Assembly (NCBI RefSeq): GCF_003286085.1
Contig: NW_020825327.1
Coordinates: 930,001 to 994,000 of the forward strand
From: Drosophila persimilis
Lineage: Eukaryota; Arthropoda; Insecta; Diptera; Drosophilidae
Direction: 5' to 3'
Length of the DNA stretch: 64,000 nt
Positions 32,035 to 41,528 of the stretch are shown here, piece by piece (the stretch's first letter is position 1; the number at the start of each line of letters is the position of its first letter). The notes below the pieces were generated by a model. That model was not told the DNA's origin. It saw nothing but the letters and a program-made list of their open reading frames with translations, and searched no databases. The translations under genes were made by a program, and so were the position numbers.

Positions 32035-34279
32035 ATGTTAAGAATCATCCAACTGAATCTTAACCATTGCAGGGTGGCCCAAGACCTTCTCACCCAATCC
32101 GTTACAGAACTCAGCACGGACCTGGCACTGCTGAGGGAGCCCTACAATACCGAGAGATCCAACACGTGGGTCACGGATCAATCGGAAAAAGCGGCCATCT
32201 GGATGTGCGGCAAACCGGCACGGCACCTAGACGGAGTAAAAAGATCCAAAGGATACGTACGAGGGCGGCTGAAAGACCTATGGGTATACAGCTGCTACCT
32301 ACCACCCAGCTGGTCACTCGAGGAGTTCAGCGGCGAATCGAAAACTTGGCAGATGACATCAGGGCGCATTTGCCGTCGCTAGTAGCTGGGGACTACAACG
32401 CCTGGGTAACGGAATGGCAGTCAACATCAACGAACGCCAGGGGCCGTGTCTTGGTGGAGGCTTTTCCCTCCCTGGACATAGTCCTAAAAAACGCTGGTTC
32501 CAACCCAACTTTCAGCAGAGCATGTACCACATCCATCATAGACCTCACCTACATAAATACTCGACTAGCAGTGAACACGTCATGGCAGATCAGCGAGCAG
32601 TACACCGCGAGCGACCACAACACTATCCTGTGCAGCCTCCAGACCAGAAGAGCCACCCAGAGTTTCGCTACGAGGGGGCACTACAAAGAAACCACGCTGA
32701 ACACATCAGCCTTCAGGGCAGCCCTAGCAGGACTAGCCGATGTGGAAGGCGAACACGATCTAGTGGCACAAGTCATGGGGCAACTCGAAGGGGCGTGCAA
32801 AGCTAGCTTGGAGCGCAGCAAACCGTTTAAAGGGCATAGGCCGATATTCTGGTGGAACCGGGCAATCGAGGAGGCCCGCCAAACATGCATAGGCGCCAGA
32901 AGGGCATACCACAGATCCCGCGGAACAGCAGACTTCCAGGCTCTCAAGGAAAGCACTGAAGAAGGAAATTAAAAATAGTAAACAACGATGCTTCTTAGAT
33001 CTTTGCGACGAAGCCGAAAATGATCTCTGGAGTAAGGCCTAAAAGGTGGTCATGAAGAAGACCGGCGCATTAAAGCATGCGGCCCCAACAGGAGCGAAAA
33101 AAATGGAGGCGATTGTCGAGCACCTATTCCCAGCGCAGGACACGCAGGTTGAAAGGATCACGATCCTTGGACAAGGATCTGTACTCGAACCGCTATTGTG
33201 GAATACCATGTACGTTGGAATCCTTCGCCTCAACTTCCAGCAAGGATTCGAAATCGTTGGATTCGCTGACATTGTTGCGGTGACAGTCACGAAGAAAACA
33301 CTCGCGGAGACGGAGAGCTGCATGAACAAGGCAATAGAAACCATAAGCGACTGGCTCAAATTTGCCGAGCACAAGACAGAATCGGTCCTCATCAGTAGCA
33401 GGCAACAGGTGGAGACGGCGAAGATAACCGTAGGAGGAGCCGAAAACGAGCGATAAGGTTATGCTCGACACCCGGCTGTCGTTTAGAGAGCACCCGCAGC
33501 AGACACACCAGAAGGCACACGGCGTAGTCATGGCGGTTTCAAGAATGATGCTGAACCATAGAGGCCCAAAGTCGACGAGCAGGAGACTGCTGTTTAACGA
33601 GGCCAAGTCATCAATACTATACGCAGAGACAATATGGGCCCATGCTAGTCGGCGAGTCGGCGAGTCGGCCTTCAGACTTGGCGCCCTGCGGGTCAGCTGG
33701 GCGTTCCGTACAGTCTTCACAGAGGCCATAATGGTCATAAGCGGCATACCACCGGTCGAGCTTGCAGCGTAGGAAACCAGCGAAGTCCACAAGGGAAAAA
33801 AGGCCGCCAACACACAGGCAGACGCTAGAACAGCTAAGACCAGGGCGAGGGCTGAATGTGTGGAGAGCTGGCAACGCAGATGGGATAATGCCGTAACTGG
33901 CCGCTGGACCCACCGACTAATCCCCAACATTGCAGCATGGATGAATCGGCGGCATGGAGAACTTACGTTCGAACTGACACAAGTTCTCAGAGGTCACGGG
34001 TGCTTTAAGGAGTACCTTCACCGCCGTGGCCACGAGGAAAATGGGCTGTGCAGCTGCTGAGGAACAACAGAAAACGCTGAGCATGTCCTGACCACATGCG
34101 CCAGATTCGCAGAGGCCCGTAGGCGAGCGGAAGGCACCCTAGGGGCGCCCATAACAGTAGAAGGTTTGGTACCAAGGATGCTGGAAAACCAAACAAAGTG
34201 GACGGCGATATGCAGTCTTGCAACAGAGATCGCTTCGGAACTAAGGCGGCTGGAACGCACACGAAATGAGCGGCCGTAA
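32035..34279 (+). pseudogene. R1-like LINE ORF2 with RT core deleted
   Basis: The endonuclease starts MLRIIQLNLNHCRVAQ, shifts frame near 32340, and continues LVAGDYNAWVTEWQS (Asp-Tyr-Asn), NAGSNPTFSRACTTSIIDLTYI and EQYTASDHNTILC (catalytic SDH). The following spacer runs to about 32975. The RT jumps at 32980-33050 straight to a degenerate motif B (LGQGSVLEPLLWN) and motif C, which reads GFADIVAV, so the second catalytic Asp is lost. The C-terminal part (RGHGCFKEYLHRRG, then NAEHVLTTCARFAEA) is the zinc-binding tail. Frames break near 33456 and 33772 and a TGA lies at 34058-34060. Confidence 0.8.
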
Positions 34280-34295
34280 CAGGCTAGCCAGCCTT

Positions 34296-34312
34296 GTGAA
34301 GCAATGCTTCAC
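34296..34312 (+). terminator. Short hairpin in LINE 3' UTR
   Basis: GTGAAGCAATGCTTCAC, 8-base arms around one central base, 17 bases after the ORF2 stop (34277-34279). LINE 3' UTRs often hold small structures recognised by their RT; here that is only inferred. Confidence 0.35.
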
Positions 34313-34378
34313 GGCGGTCCCACAAGTCTGGTCCATATATGTAAATGTTATATAATTGTATTCTAAGTTTTATATTAC

Positions 34379-34382
<4 letters not shown>

Positions 34383-34442
<60 letters not shown>
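34383..34442 (+). repeat. (TA)n microsatellite
   Basis: About 28 TA units in an uninterrupted run just beyond the R1-like LINE, possibly grown from its 3' tail. Confidence 0.95.
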
Positions 34443-34444
<2 letters not shown>

Positions 34445-35503
34445 TATTTTTAAAAATGATCTATTAATGCAAATTTCAAGAATTGTGGTGAAAAGTGTAA
34501 TTTCTTACTATATACATATCAACAAGATTTTATTAATCTATGACTCACAAAAGGTTTCAATGTGGGACTTGTTTCAAAAATTAGTTTTCATTAAAAGTTG
34601 GCACATGTTGAAGGCCTCACCTTAACCTTCAATTACGTAGACATCACATCTGCAAGATACCATTCAAAACTCAAAACACGTAGTAAAAACCCGACTGATT
34701 AAGATTCATCAAAAATATTTAATCAGGTCTTGACTTTTTTCAATTTTTGACAGATTTCAAATGGTTATTAATATGGCACTTTTTCACTTCACGTGCTTTA
34801 CGATAAAAACAGTTGGGCTACACAGCTGATTTTGCCAATGTGGCGCCATCTATGGAAATTTCTGGTACGCAGCTTTAATGGTCACTCTTTTTCTAATGCA
34901 GAGTGATCAAAACCAGGTTTTAGTTTTGACTTTTCAAAATTAGGCTTTGACCAACAAAAGTGGTCGTTCGGACCATAGTGCAGCATCGTCAGCTTTTTCG
35001 GAAGTGTGTTTTCTCTAGCAAGGAAACTACTTTGAGAAATGAGCAGTTTTCCTGGCAACGAAGACATGGTGAAAAAATTATGTTTTTCAATAAATTATGG
35101 AAAAATATTAAGTTTAATCACCTATAAAAAAATTTTTTTATTCGTAAAATTTATTCACATTAAATCTGATTTTAGCACAGTACCTATTCACAATGGTGAC
35201 ATGAGAATTTCATCAAAGTGTTTTTAAAGTCAGTGTGAAACATTAATAGTTTGCGAGTAGCACATGATTCAGTTGAGCGTGATGGGATAATTTGTTGTTT
35301 AGTGTGGACTAGGGCTTAAAAGCATACATATGTATGTACAGTGGGTCCTACGTGAAAATTCGGTGCAATGCTTTCAGAGTTAAGACCTTAGGTTTTAGCA
35401 GCTGTTTTCAGAACATTTGTTTCACCATTGCATGCAAAGGTATCCGTCTTAAAATAAAAATCTGTCTCTTTTTTTGTTGTTCTTACAGCAACAGCAGCCT
35501 TTT
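34443..35503. other. AT-rich unassigned sequence
   Basis: About 1 kb with no convincing frame, inverted repeats or known motif. A TAATCAGGTC/CCTGATTAAG-like run occurs near 34695-34730. Background between transposons, as far as can be seen. Confidence 0.4.
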
Positions 35504-36626
35504 TATACCCGATACTCAAAATGAGTATTGGGGTATATTAGATTTGTGGTAAAAGTGGATGTGTGTAACGTCCAGAAGGAATCGTTTCCGACCCCATAAA
35601 GTATATATATTCTTGATCAGCATCAATAGCCGAGTCGATTGAGCCATGTCTGTCTGTCCGTCTGTCCGTCCGTCCGTCTGTCCGTCTGTCCGTCTGTCCG
35701 TCCCCTTCAGCGCCTAATGCTCAAAGACTATAAGAGCTAGAGCAACGATGTTTTGGATCCAGACTTCTGTGATATGTCACTGCTCCAAAAATATTTCAAA
35801 ACTTTGCCCCGCCCACTTCCGCCCCCACAAAGGGCGAAAATCTGTGGCATCCACAATTTTGACGATACGAGAAAACTAAAAACGCAGAATCGTAGAAGAT
35901 GACTATATCTTCTAGAGTGCAAAATCTGAACCAGATCGTATAATTATTACAGCCAGAATCACGAAAACAATTTCACTCTTTCTCGCTCTGTCTCACTCTA
36001 ACACACAGGTTTCATGGTCGGTTTTGCCAATTGCAAAATATGAGTTCAAGGATCTCAGAACCTATAAAAGCCAGAGCAACCAAATTTGGTATCCACACTC
36101 CTGTGATATCGGACCTTGACCGTTTCCTGTCCAAATTTCGCCACACCCCCTTCCGCCCCCGCAAAGGACGAAAATCTGAGGCAACCACAAATCTCAGAGA
36201 CTATTAAGGCTAGAGTAACCAAATTTGGTACACACACTCCTTTAAGATGTCACTATAAAACGTATATCTCAGAATTTCGCCCCACCCCCATCCGCCCCCA
36301 CAAAGGACGAAAATCTGTTGCATCCACAATATTGCAGATTTGAGAAAACTAAAAACGCAGAATCATAGATAATAACCATATCTATCAGGTTGCTGAATCT
36401 GGATCAGATCAGATCATTTTCATAGCCAAAAGGAGCAAATCAATTTGCACTGGCTACGCAGCGCCCGACGTCACGCTCAGACTGATTTTCTGTCTCTCTC
36501 GCACGCACTCTTTGTCGTGTCGTTAAATATTAGCGGCGTCTGCCGGAGGAGAGCCATACTGACTTAGTATCGGGTATAACCGTAGAGTTGCGGTGTCCGC
36601 AGCAACTCACAACGTTCCCCCTCGTT
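35504..36626 (+). mobile_element. DINE-1/INE-1-type Helitron-like repeat, full copy
   Basis: 1.12-kb copy from TATACCCGATACTCAAAATG to CACAACGTTCCCCCTCGTT. It contains the AAAGTATATATATTCTTGATCAGCATCAATAGCCGAGTCGA segment (in part), a (GTCY)n tract at 35648-35702, and three related internal blocks each holding CCGCCCCC(A/G)CAAAGG(G/A)CGAAAATCTG. It has no protein, as expected for a non-autonomous Helentron-type element. The rev-comp ends (GGTATAAC, GTTATACCC-type) are typical of the family. Confidence 0.93.
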
Positions 36627-36984
36627 ATCTTTCCAGAGGGCGTACATTGCACTGAGTAAGCGCATGGAAGGGGTAGCGTAGCCACTCCAATTTCATTTGT
36701 TCTTTCTGGCAATGTGCTAGACATCGATATTTCATAATTCAACGTTCTCGAATCTTCTAAATTATGGATGCTACAGACTTTCGCCCTTTGTGGGTTCGAA
36801 AGGGGGCTTTGCCAAATTTTTAAATAAACTTGATTGAGTGTGATATCACAGGAGCCTACACATGAAATTTGGTTGCTCTAGCTCTTATAGTCTCTGATAG
36901 CTAGACGTCAAGCAAGAAGAACAGACAGACATTGATACATCGACTCGGCTATGGACCGATTCCTTCCTTCTGGGTGTTACCACG
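36627..36984 (-). mobile_element. Diverged antisense DINE-1 fragment
   Basis: Weak but collinear similarity to the antisense repeat: ACGTAGCC-ACT, TTCATTTGTTC, AAATTATGGATGC, CCTTTGTGGG, GGTTGCTCTAGCTCTTATAGTCT and CGACTCGGCTAT, then GATTCCTTCCTTCTGGGTGTTAC. Much older than its neighbours. It ends where repeat X begins. Confidence 0.7.
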
Positions 36985-37445
36985 TAACCATACAATATAT
37001 ACATAGATGTGCCAGTTCACACTACGAAGTGTCACACGACGGGTAACCAGATTAAGCACCCCAGAGACTTCGGCTCTGGCGTACTGACGCGTCATCATGA
37101 GAGAGCCAGAGAGAACATCTTTGCATGTGTTATATGTTTTGACAAAAATATGTGTTTGTATGCTTTTTTCGTTTTCAGAGATCTGATGCTGATGCTAATT
37201 TCTGTTTTCTGTTGTGCCTCCAGCATATTTCAATGTATGGGTGCACACGCATTCTCACGTACTTAGCGTGTGTATTATTGTATTGCTGGCCGCTAGAACT
37301 GGAATTTTAGTTTGGTTTTTGTTTTGGGTCTCTTAATGAATGAAAAAAATTAAGAATGGGCAGGAGTGGGTTCACTTAAACGCGTTAAATAAAATAAAAG
37401 CTGTTATTTTTCTGATTTTTACTACAAAATATAAAATATTATAAT
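36985..37445 (+). repeat. Unnamed repeat X, copy 1
   Basis: Same sequence as copies at 52927-53463 and 63301-63783 in the opposite orientation. Shared markers are TGACGCGTCATCATGAGA, GAACATCTTTGCATGTGTTA, TGTTGTGCCTCCAGCATAT, GGCCGCTAGAACTGGAATTTTAG and GGGTCTCTTAATGA. No long frame. It may be an LTR or a MITE of an unrecognised family. Confidence 0.8.
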
Positions 37446-38088
37446 CGCTCGCAGCCCGAGTGTAAATTCTTTACTCATCTTTCTATTTCCTATCCTATTC
37501 ATTTTCTGTACCATTTTGGTCACTGTACTAAGCTAACGTAACGTAAGCGTAGCGTATCTTTTCTTTCCTCTGCCGTCGCTATGCCGTAAGCAGCTGCGCA
37601 TCGGCTCGCTTGCCTCATCCAAGTGTATCACTCTTTAATACTATTGTAAAAGGCTCTGGCATCTTTGGCCAACCTCATCACACATATTACCAATAACCAA
37701 GAAATAAAAATTAGAACGTTTCCAAATTCATTAAATTGTGAAATTATTGAACAATTATAGACAGCGAAAAAGCTCGTTGTCTCAAACATAATTTTAGAAC
37801 ATCTTGAAGATACTCATGAGTCCTTGACGAGTAAAAGTTAATATTTTGCGTAATATTTTTTTCTGCGGGGCTATAGCTTAATGTCTATTTTGCATGCAAG
37901 ATACATATCGTTTTTGCCTCCGCAGAAACCTGAACGGAAACATCTTGGCTATTATGGGAGTTGTTTTAAGTTGTTTTGATACTGTTACGGCTATTCGTAC
38001 GATATACGACCCTTTTTAAAGCCGAAAATCGATCTTTTAATCTTTTAAAGCCATTCTCTTTTTTTTGGTCAGCCATTAACTCATATTT
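37446..38088. other. Unassigned sequence between repeat X and DINE-1
   Basis: No coding signal. 37480-37720 alternates pyrimidine-rich and GC-rich parts and ends in AATAAAAATTAG, which could be an LTR remnant, but no partner exists in the window. Confidence 0.35.
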
Positions 38089-39170
38089 TTATACCAGATA
38101 CTCAAAATGAGTATTGGGGTATATTAGATTTGTGGTAAAAGTGGATGTGTGTAACGTCTAGAAGGAATCGTTTCCGACCCCATAAAGTATATATATTCTT
38201 GATCAGCATCAATAGCCGAGTCGATTGAGCCCTGTCTGTCTGTCCGTCCGTCCGTCTGTCCGTCTATCCGTCCCCTTCAGCGCCTAGTGCTCACAGACTA
38301 TAAGAGCTAGAGCAACGATGTTTTGGATCCAGACTCCTGTGATATGTCACTGCTATAAAAATATTTCAAAACTTCGCCCCGCCCACTTCCGCCCCCACAA
38401 AGGACGAAAATCTGTGGCATCCACATTTTTAAAGATACGATAAAACAAAAAACACAGAAACACAAACGTAGAGGATGACTATATCTTCTAGAGTGCGAAA
38501 TCTGAACCAGATCGTAAAATTATTATAGCCAGAATCAAGAAAACAATTTCATTCTTTCTCGCTCTGTCTCTCTCTAACACACAGGTTTCATGGTCGGTTT
38601 TGCCAATTGCAAAATACGAGTTCAAGGATCTCAGAACCTATAAGAGCTAGAGCAACCAAATTTGGTATCCACACTCCTGTGATATCGGACCTTGACCGTT
38701 TTGTGTCCAAATTTCGCCACACCCCCTTCCGCCCCCGCTAAGGACGAAAATCTGGGGGGTATCCACAAATTTCAGAGACTATTAACGCCAGAGTAACCAA
38801 ATTTGGTATCCGCTCTCCTGTTAGATCTCACTATAAAACATTTATCTCAAAATTTCACCCCACCCCTTTCCGCCCCCACAAAGAACGCAAATCTGTGGCA
38901 TCCACAATATTGAAGATACGAGAAAACGCACGATCATAGAGAATGACCGTATCTATGAGACTGCTGAATCTAGATCAGATCGGATCATTTTTATAGCCAA
39001 AAGGAACAAATTAATTTGCAGTGGGTACGCAGCGCCCGACGACATGTTCAGATACGATTTCTGTCTCTCTCGCACTCACACATTGTCGCTCAATGTAGCC
39101 ATACTGACTATGTATCGGGTATAAATGTAGAGTTGCGGTGTCCGCAGCAACTCACAACGTTCCCCCTAGT
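38089..39170 (+). mobile_element. DINE-1/INE-1-type Helitron-like repeat
   Basis: Full-length copy from TATACCAGATACTCAAAATG to GTTCCCCCTAGTTTG. The (GTCY)n tract lies at 38234-38271. It shares more variants with the antisense copy at 55732 (for example TTCATTCTTTC and AGGAACAAATTAATTTGC) than with those at 35504 or 53771, indicating two subfamilies. Confidence 0.93.
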
Positions 39171-39333
39171 TTGTACTATATTTCTCGTTTTTCTCTCTTT
39201 TTAAGCAATTTTCACAGAAGTTGATATCAATCGATTCTTTATTTTTTAATGAAACTTTATCAGGCGTTTCTGTAACGCACTGTTGCTATTGTTCGTTTAG
39301 AATTATATTATGCACATCTGCCAGTTTAATTCT

Positions 39334-39600
39334 CTAAGCCTTAAAAAATGTTTCTATTGGTTCATTGCCTTGTTCATTTTCTGAAAATTCATAATTATTA
39401 CAAGGATCTGCATTGAATGGATTTAATAAAGTATTTTCAGACAAGTTTAATGTTTTACACACTCCTAAATACTTAACATCAAAAAGCTGGTCACAAATTC
39501 GTGCAGTTTTTTTCACCAAATTGCTACCCAAACCACAAACCTCAACCCATTTATTTATTAAAAAATAATAAATTCTGTGGAAATTTAAATAATCTTATAG
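39334..39600 (-). pseudogene. THAP-domain remnant, C-terminal half
   Basis: The antisense frame reads INKWVEVCG (upstream of the first ATG), LVKKTARICDQLF, then KYLGVCKTLNLSENTLLNPF and ends KA-stop at 39334. Conserved Trp, Cys and the R-(I/V)-C-x-x-(H)-F pattern match the THAP zinc-binding fold, found in host regulators and in P-element transposases; the His of CxxHF is Leu here. The LOA LINE is inserted directly upstream (minus-strand sense), and FVRFP on its far side (45106-45092) looks like the preceding part of the domain. Confidence 0.55.
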
Positions 39601-39602
39601 GG

Positions 39603-40082
39603 CGTCAGCCATCGGGTGCTACAGGGGGACAAACGGATGACGGGTCGGCTCGCACAACTGTGAACTCGGAACTGAGGCGCAGCCGCTCCGGTTAGTAATA
39701 CCCGGTGCGGTCTGCGTCTCACACCCCCCCTAGGACACAGAGGGTTGCGAGCGAACCGTCACCCGCCGTAACTGTACACACCGGTGGAAGTGCGACTATA
39801 CTCTCCCCGTGAGGGCGGCTGGAAACAGGTCCTAGCACGGTCATGTCTCTGCTAGGATGCTGGCGAATGGTAGTCGGGCGGAGAGAAGAAAACTCTCAGT
39901 GAAATTACCCCAATCCAAGGTGACACTGTTATATGCCGAGGGATGCATGGCCGGGGGGGTGCCCGGTCGCTAATATGCGGACTCTGGATACCTGCCGACC
40001 TCCAGTTTAAATCAGGCTTCCCGGTGCAAGCGGGCTATGCCTCGGGTGACCATCCCCTTCCCGCCTACTCGTGGGAATAACT
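39603..40082 (+). promoter_or_regulatory. 5' UTR/internal promoter region of the LOA LINE
   Basis: GC-rich leader before the ORF1 ATG at 40083, containing many short G-rich runs. LINEs of this kind are transcribed from an internal 5' promoter; no specific element is identified. Confidence 0.45.
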
Positions 40083-41528
40083 ATGCCAAATAATAATAAA
40101 CATATAAAAACAAACAAAGCCGCAAAGGAGCTCGGTACTCCTCCTAAAGTACCGGAGGGACAAGCCAATCCCTCTGCACCAGCGCCTGGGAAACCGGGTC
40201 CAAAGAAGACGGGGAAGGAGACTGAGTCGGTCCACCGTCTTCAGGCAGCAGCCGCAGCGAGGGGGGGCCCGAAAAGCCAATCGGGTCCTTCCAAGTCGGG
40301 TGGCTCCAAGGGCGAAGCGGATACCGGGGTGGCTGCCAAGCAGAGCGAAATCGCGGCTGGTAAGCGCACCGGGACCGAAGAACCCTTGGGACCCCCGGCG
40401 GGCAGCGTCTCTGCACCACGGGGAGGAAAGCCGTCGTACCAGGACAGGAGACGAGCGGCCTTCATCCTGTCCAACGAAGACCCGAATTTCAAGGCGTCAG
40501 CCGAAGGAAAGGAGCAGAGGCTGTGGGCCTGCTCAATCCTTCCTCTGTTCCAGCCAGCCAAAGCCGGAAAGGGCGCAGCCAAAGCCCCCAACAAGCGGCA
40601 ACGCTCAGCGGAGGACCCCGCAAATCAGCCAGGTCAAGCCCAGCAAGCCAAGCGGGTGAAGACCCACCTCACGAACCGGTCGTTCGCTGAGGTGGCGAGG
40701 GGCAAGACCCTGATCGGTGTCCTGGACGGGGGCACCGAGGACGGCCATGTCCCCCGCGATAAGTGGCACCTGGTGGAGAACGAGCTCCAGGACCGGTTCC
40801 TGCTGGAACTGGAGGAGAACGGCGGACCACCGCCAAAGTGTGAGGACGCAGGGTGGCATCAAGGCAAGGTGAAAGCCATCGCCTGCCAAGACGCTCGCTC
40901 TGCGGCCCTCTACATGAAGGCGGTGGCGGCCCTAAAAGAGGTCTATCCAGGGGCAAAACTGGAGGCCGTGAAGTGGGAAGATGTCCCTAGTCGCCCGAGA
41001 GCCAGAGCGTGGGTCTCGGCTAAGCCTGCAGAGCCTGAGAAGATCCTCAGGTTACTGCAGGTCTGCAACCCCCACCTTCCTACAGCCGATTGGAAGGTGG
41101 CAAAGGTGGAGGATATCCAAGGGCAGAGGCGCCAGATTATCCTCGTCCTAAATGAGGAATCAATAGATCTCCTCGCAAAGTCGGACGGTGTAGTGGATTA
41201 TGGCTATAAGAAGGTCACCATATCCACGTACAAGTCCGATCGCAAGGGCAGGCAAGCGGAGGTCGAGCCAGACCCGGAGCTGCCGGAGATCCTGAAAGAG
41301 GGGGCCTCGTGCGAGGAAGATAACCCGGCGTCGGATGCGGCGTCCATGATGTCGGACGACATCCTGGACGACTACGCGTTCGACGAGAGCGACCTAGCCA
41401 GAGGTCTCAGCCATATCGTTGTCGGGGAGGAGCCGGAGTCCCCTGACAGCGATCCAGAAGTAACAATGGTGGAGGCGAGCCTCAGGAATGTCGTTGACGC
41501 TCCTGCAGATAAACCTCCACCATTGTAA
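40083..41528 (+). CDS. LOA LINE ORF1 protein
   Basis: Intact 481-residue frame from the ATG at 40083. The first 190 residues are Lys/Ala/Gly/Pro-rich and disordered. A globular part follows from about residue 200: LTNRSFAEVARGKTLIGVL, WHLVENELQDRFLLELEE, CQDARSAALYMKAVAALK and ILRLLQVCNPHLPTADWKV. This is the RRM-like central domain with a GDMxxxW-type layout of I/LOA ORF1. The C-terminus is acidic (DDILDDYAFDESD). I see no clear CCHC knuckles. It binds the element RNA in the RNP. Its last 41 bases overlap ORF2. Confidence 0.8.
   Translation: MPNNNKHIKTNKAAKELGTPPKVPEGQANPSAPAPGKPGPKKTGKETESVHRLQAAAAARGGPKSQSGPSKSGGSKGEADTGVAAKQSEIAAGKRTGTEEPLGPPAGSVSAPRGGKPSYQDRRRAAFILSNEDPNFKASAEGKEQRLWACSILPLFQPAKAGKGAAKAPNKRQRSAEDPANQPGQAQQAKRVKTHLTNRSFAEVARGKTLIGVLDGGTEDGHVPRDKWHLVENELQDRFLLELEENGGPPPKCEDAGWHQGKVKAIACQDARSAALYMKAVAALKEVYPGAKLEAVKWEDVPSRPRARAWVSAKPAEPEKILRLLQVCNPHLPTADWKVAKVEDIQGQRRQIILVLNEESIDLLAKSDGVVDYGYKKVTISTYKSDRKGRQAEVEPDPELPEILKEGASCEEDNPASDAASMMSDDILDDYAFDESDLARGLSHIVVGEEPESPDSDPEVTMVEASLRNVVDAPADKPPPL

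Larger units (their letters stand above)
30200..34345 (+). mobile_element. Degenerate R1-clade-like LINE
   Basis: 5' UTR (about 30200-30791), ORF1 with zinc knuckles and ORF2 with endonuclease, a largely deleted RT and a C-terminal zinc motif. ORF1 CCHC knuckles, an ORF2 start with IIQLNLNHCRVAQ and no RNase H fit the R1 clade better than Jockey. No flanking rDNA is present, so it is not a classical R1 insertion. The 3' UTR ends around 34345, followed by a TA microsatellite. The 5' edge is uncertain. Confidence 0.72.

Noticed and set aside
30200-34345. R1 element in the 28S rRNA gene.
   Set aside because: No rRNA sequence flanks the LINE on either side.
35640-35705. GTCT/GTCC repeat tracts as independent satellites.
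   Set aside because: Each tract lies at the same place inside a DINE-1 copy and is part of that element.
40071-40083. ORF1 start at 40071.
   Set aside because: That codon is GTG; the first ATG of the frame is at 40083.
40144-40956. Long antisense open frames (40144-40419, 40241-40594, 40605-40956).
   Set aside because: Shadows of the GC-rich ORF1 of the LOA LINE, with no motif of their own.
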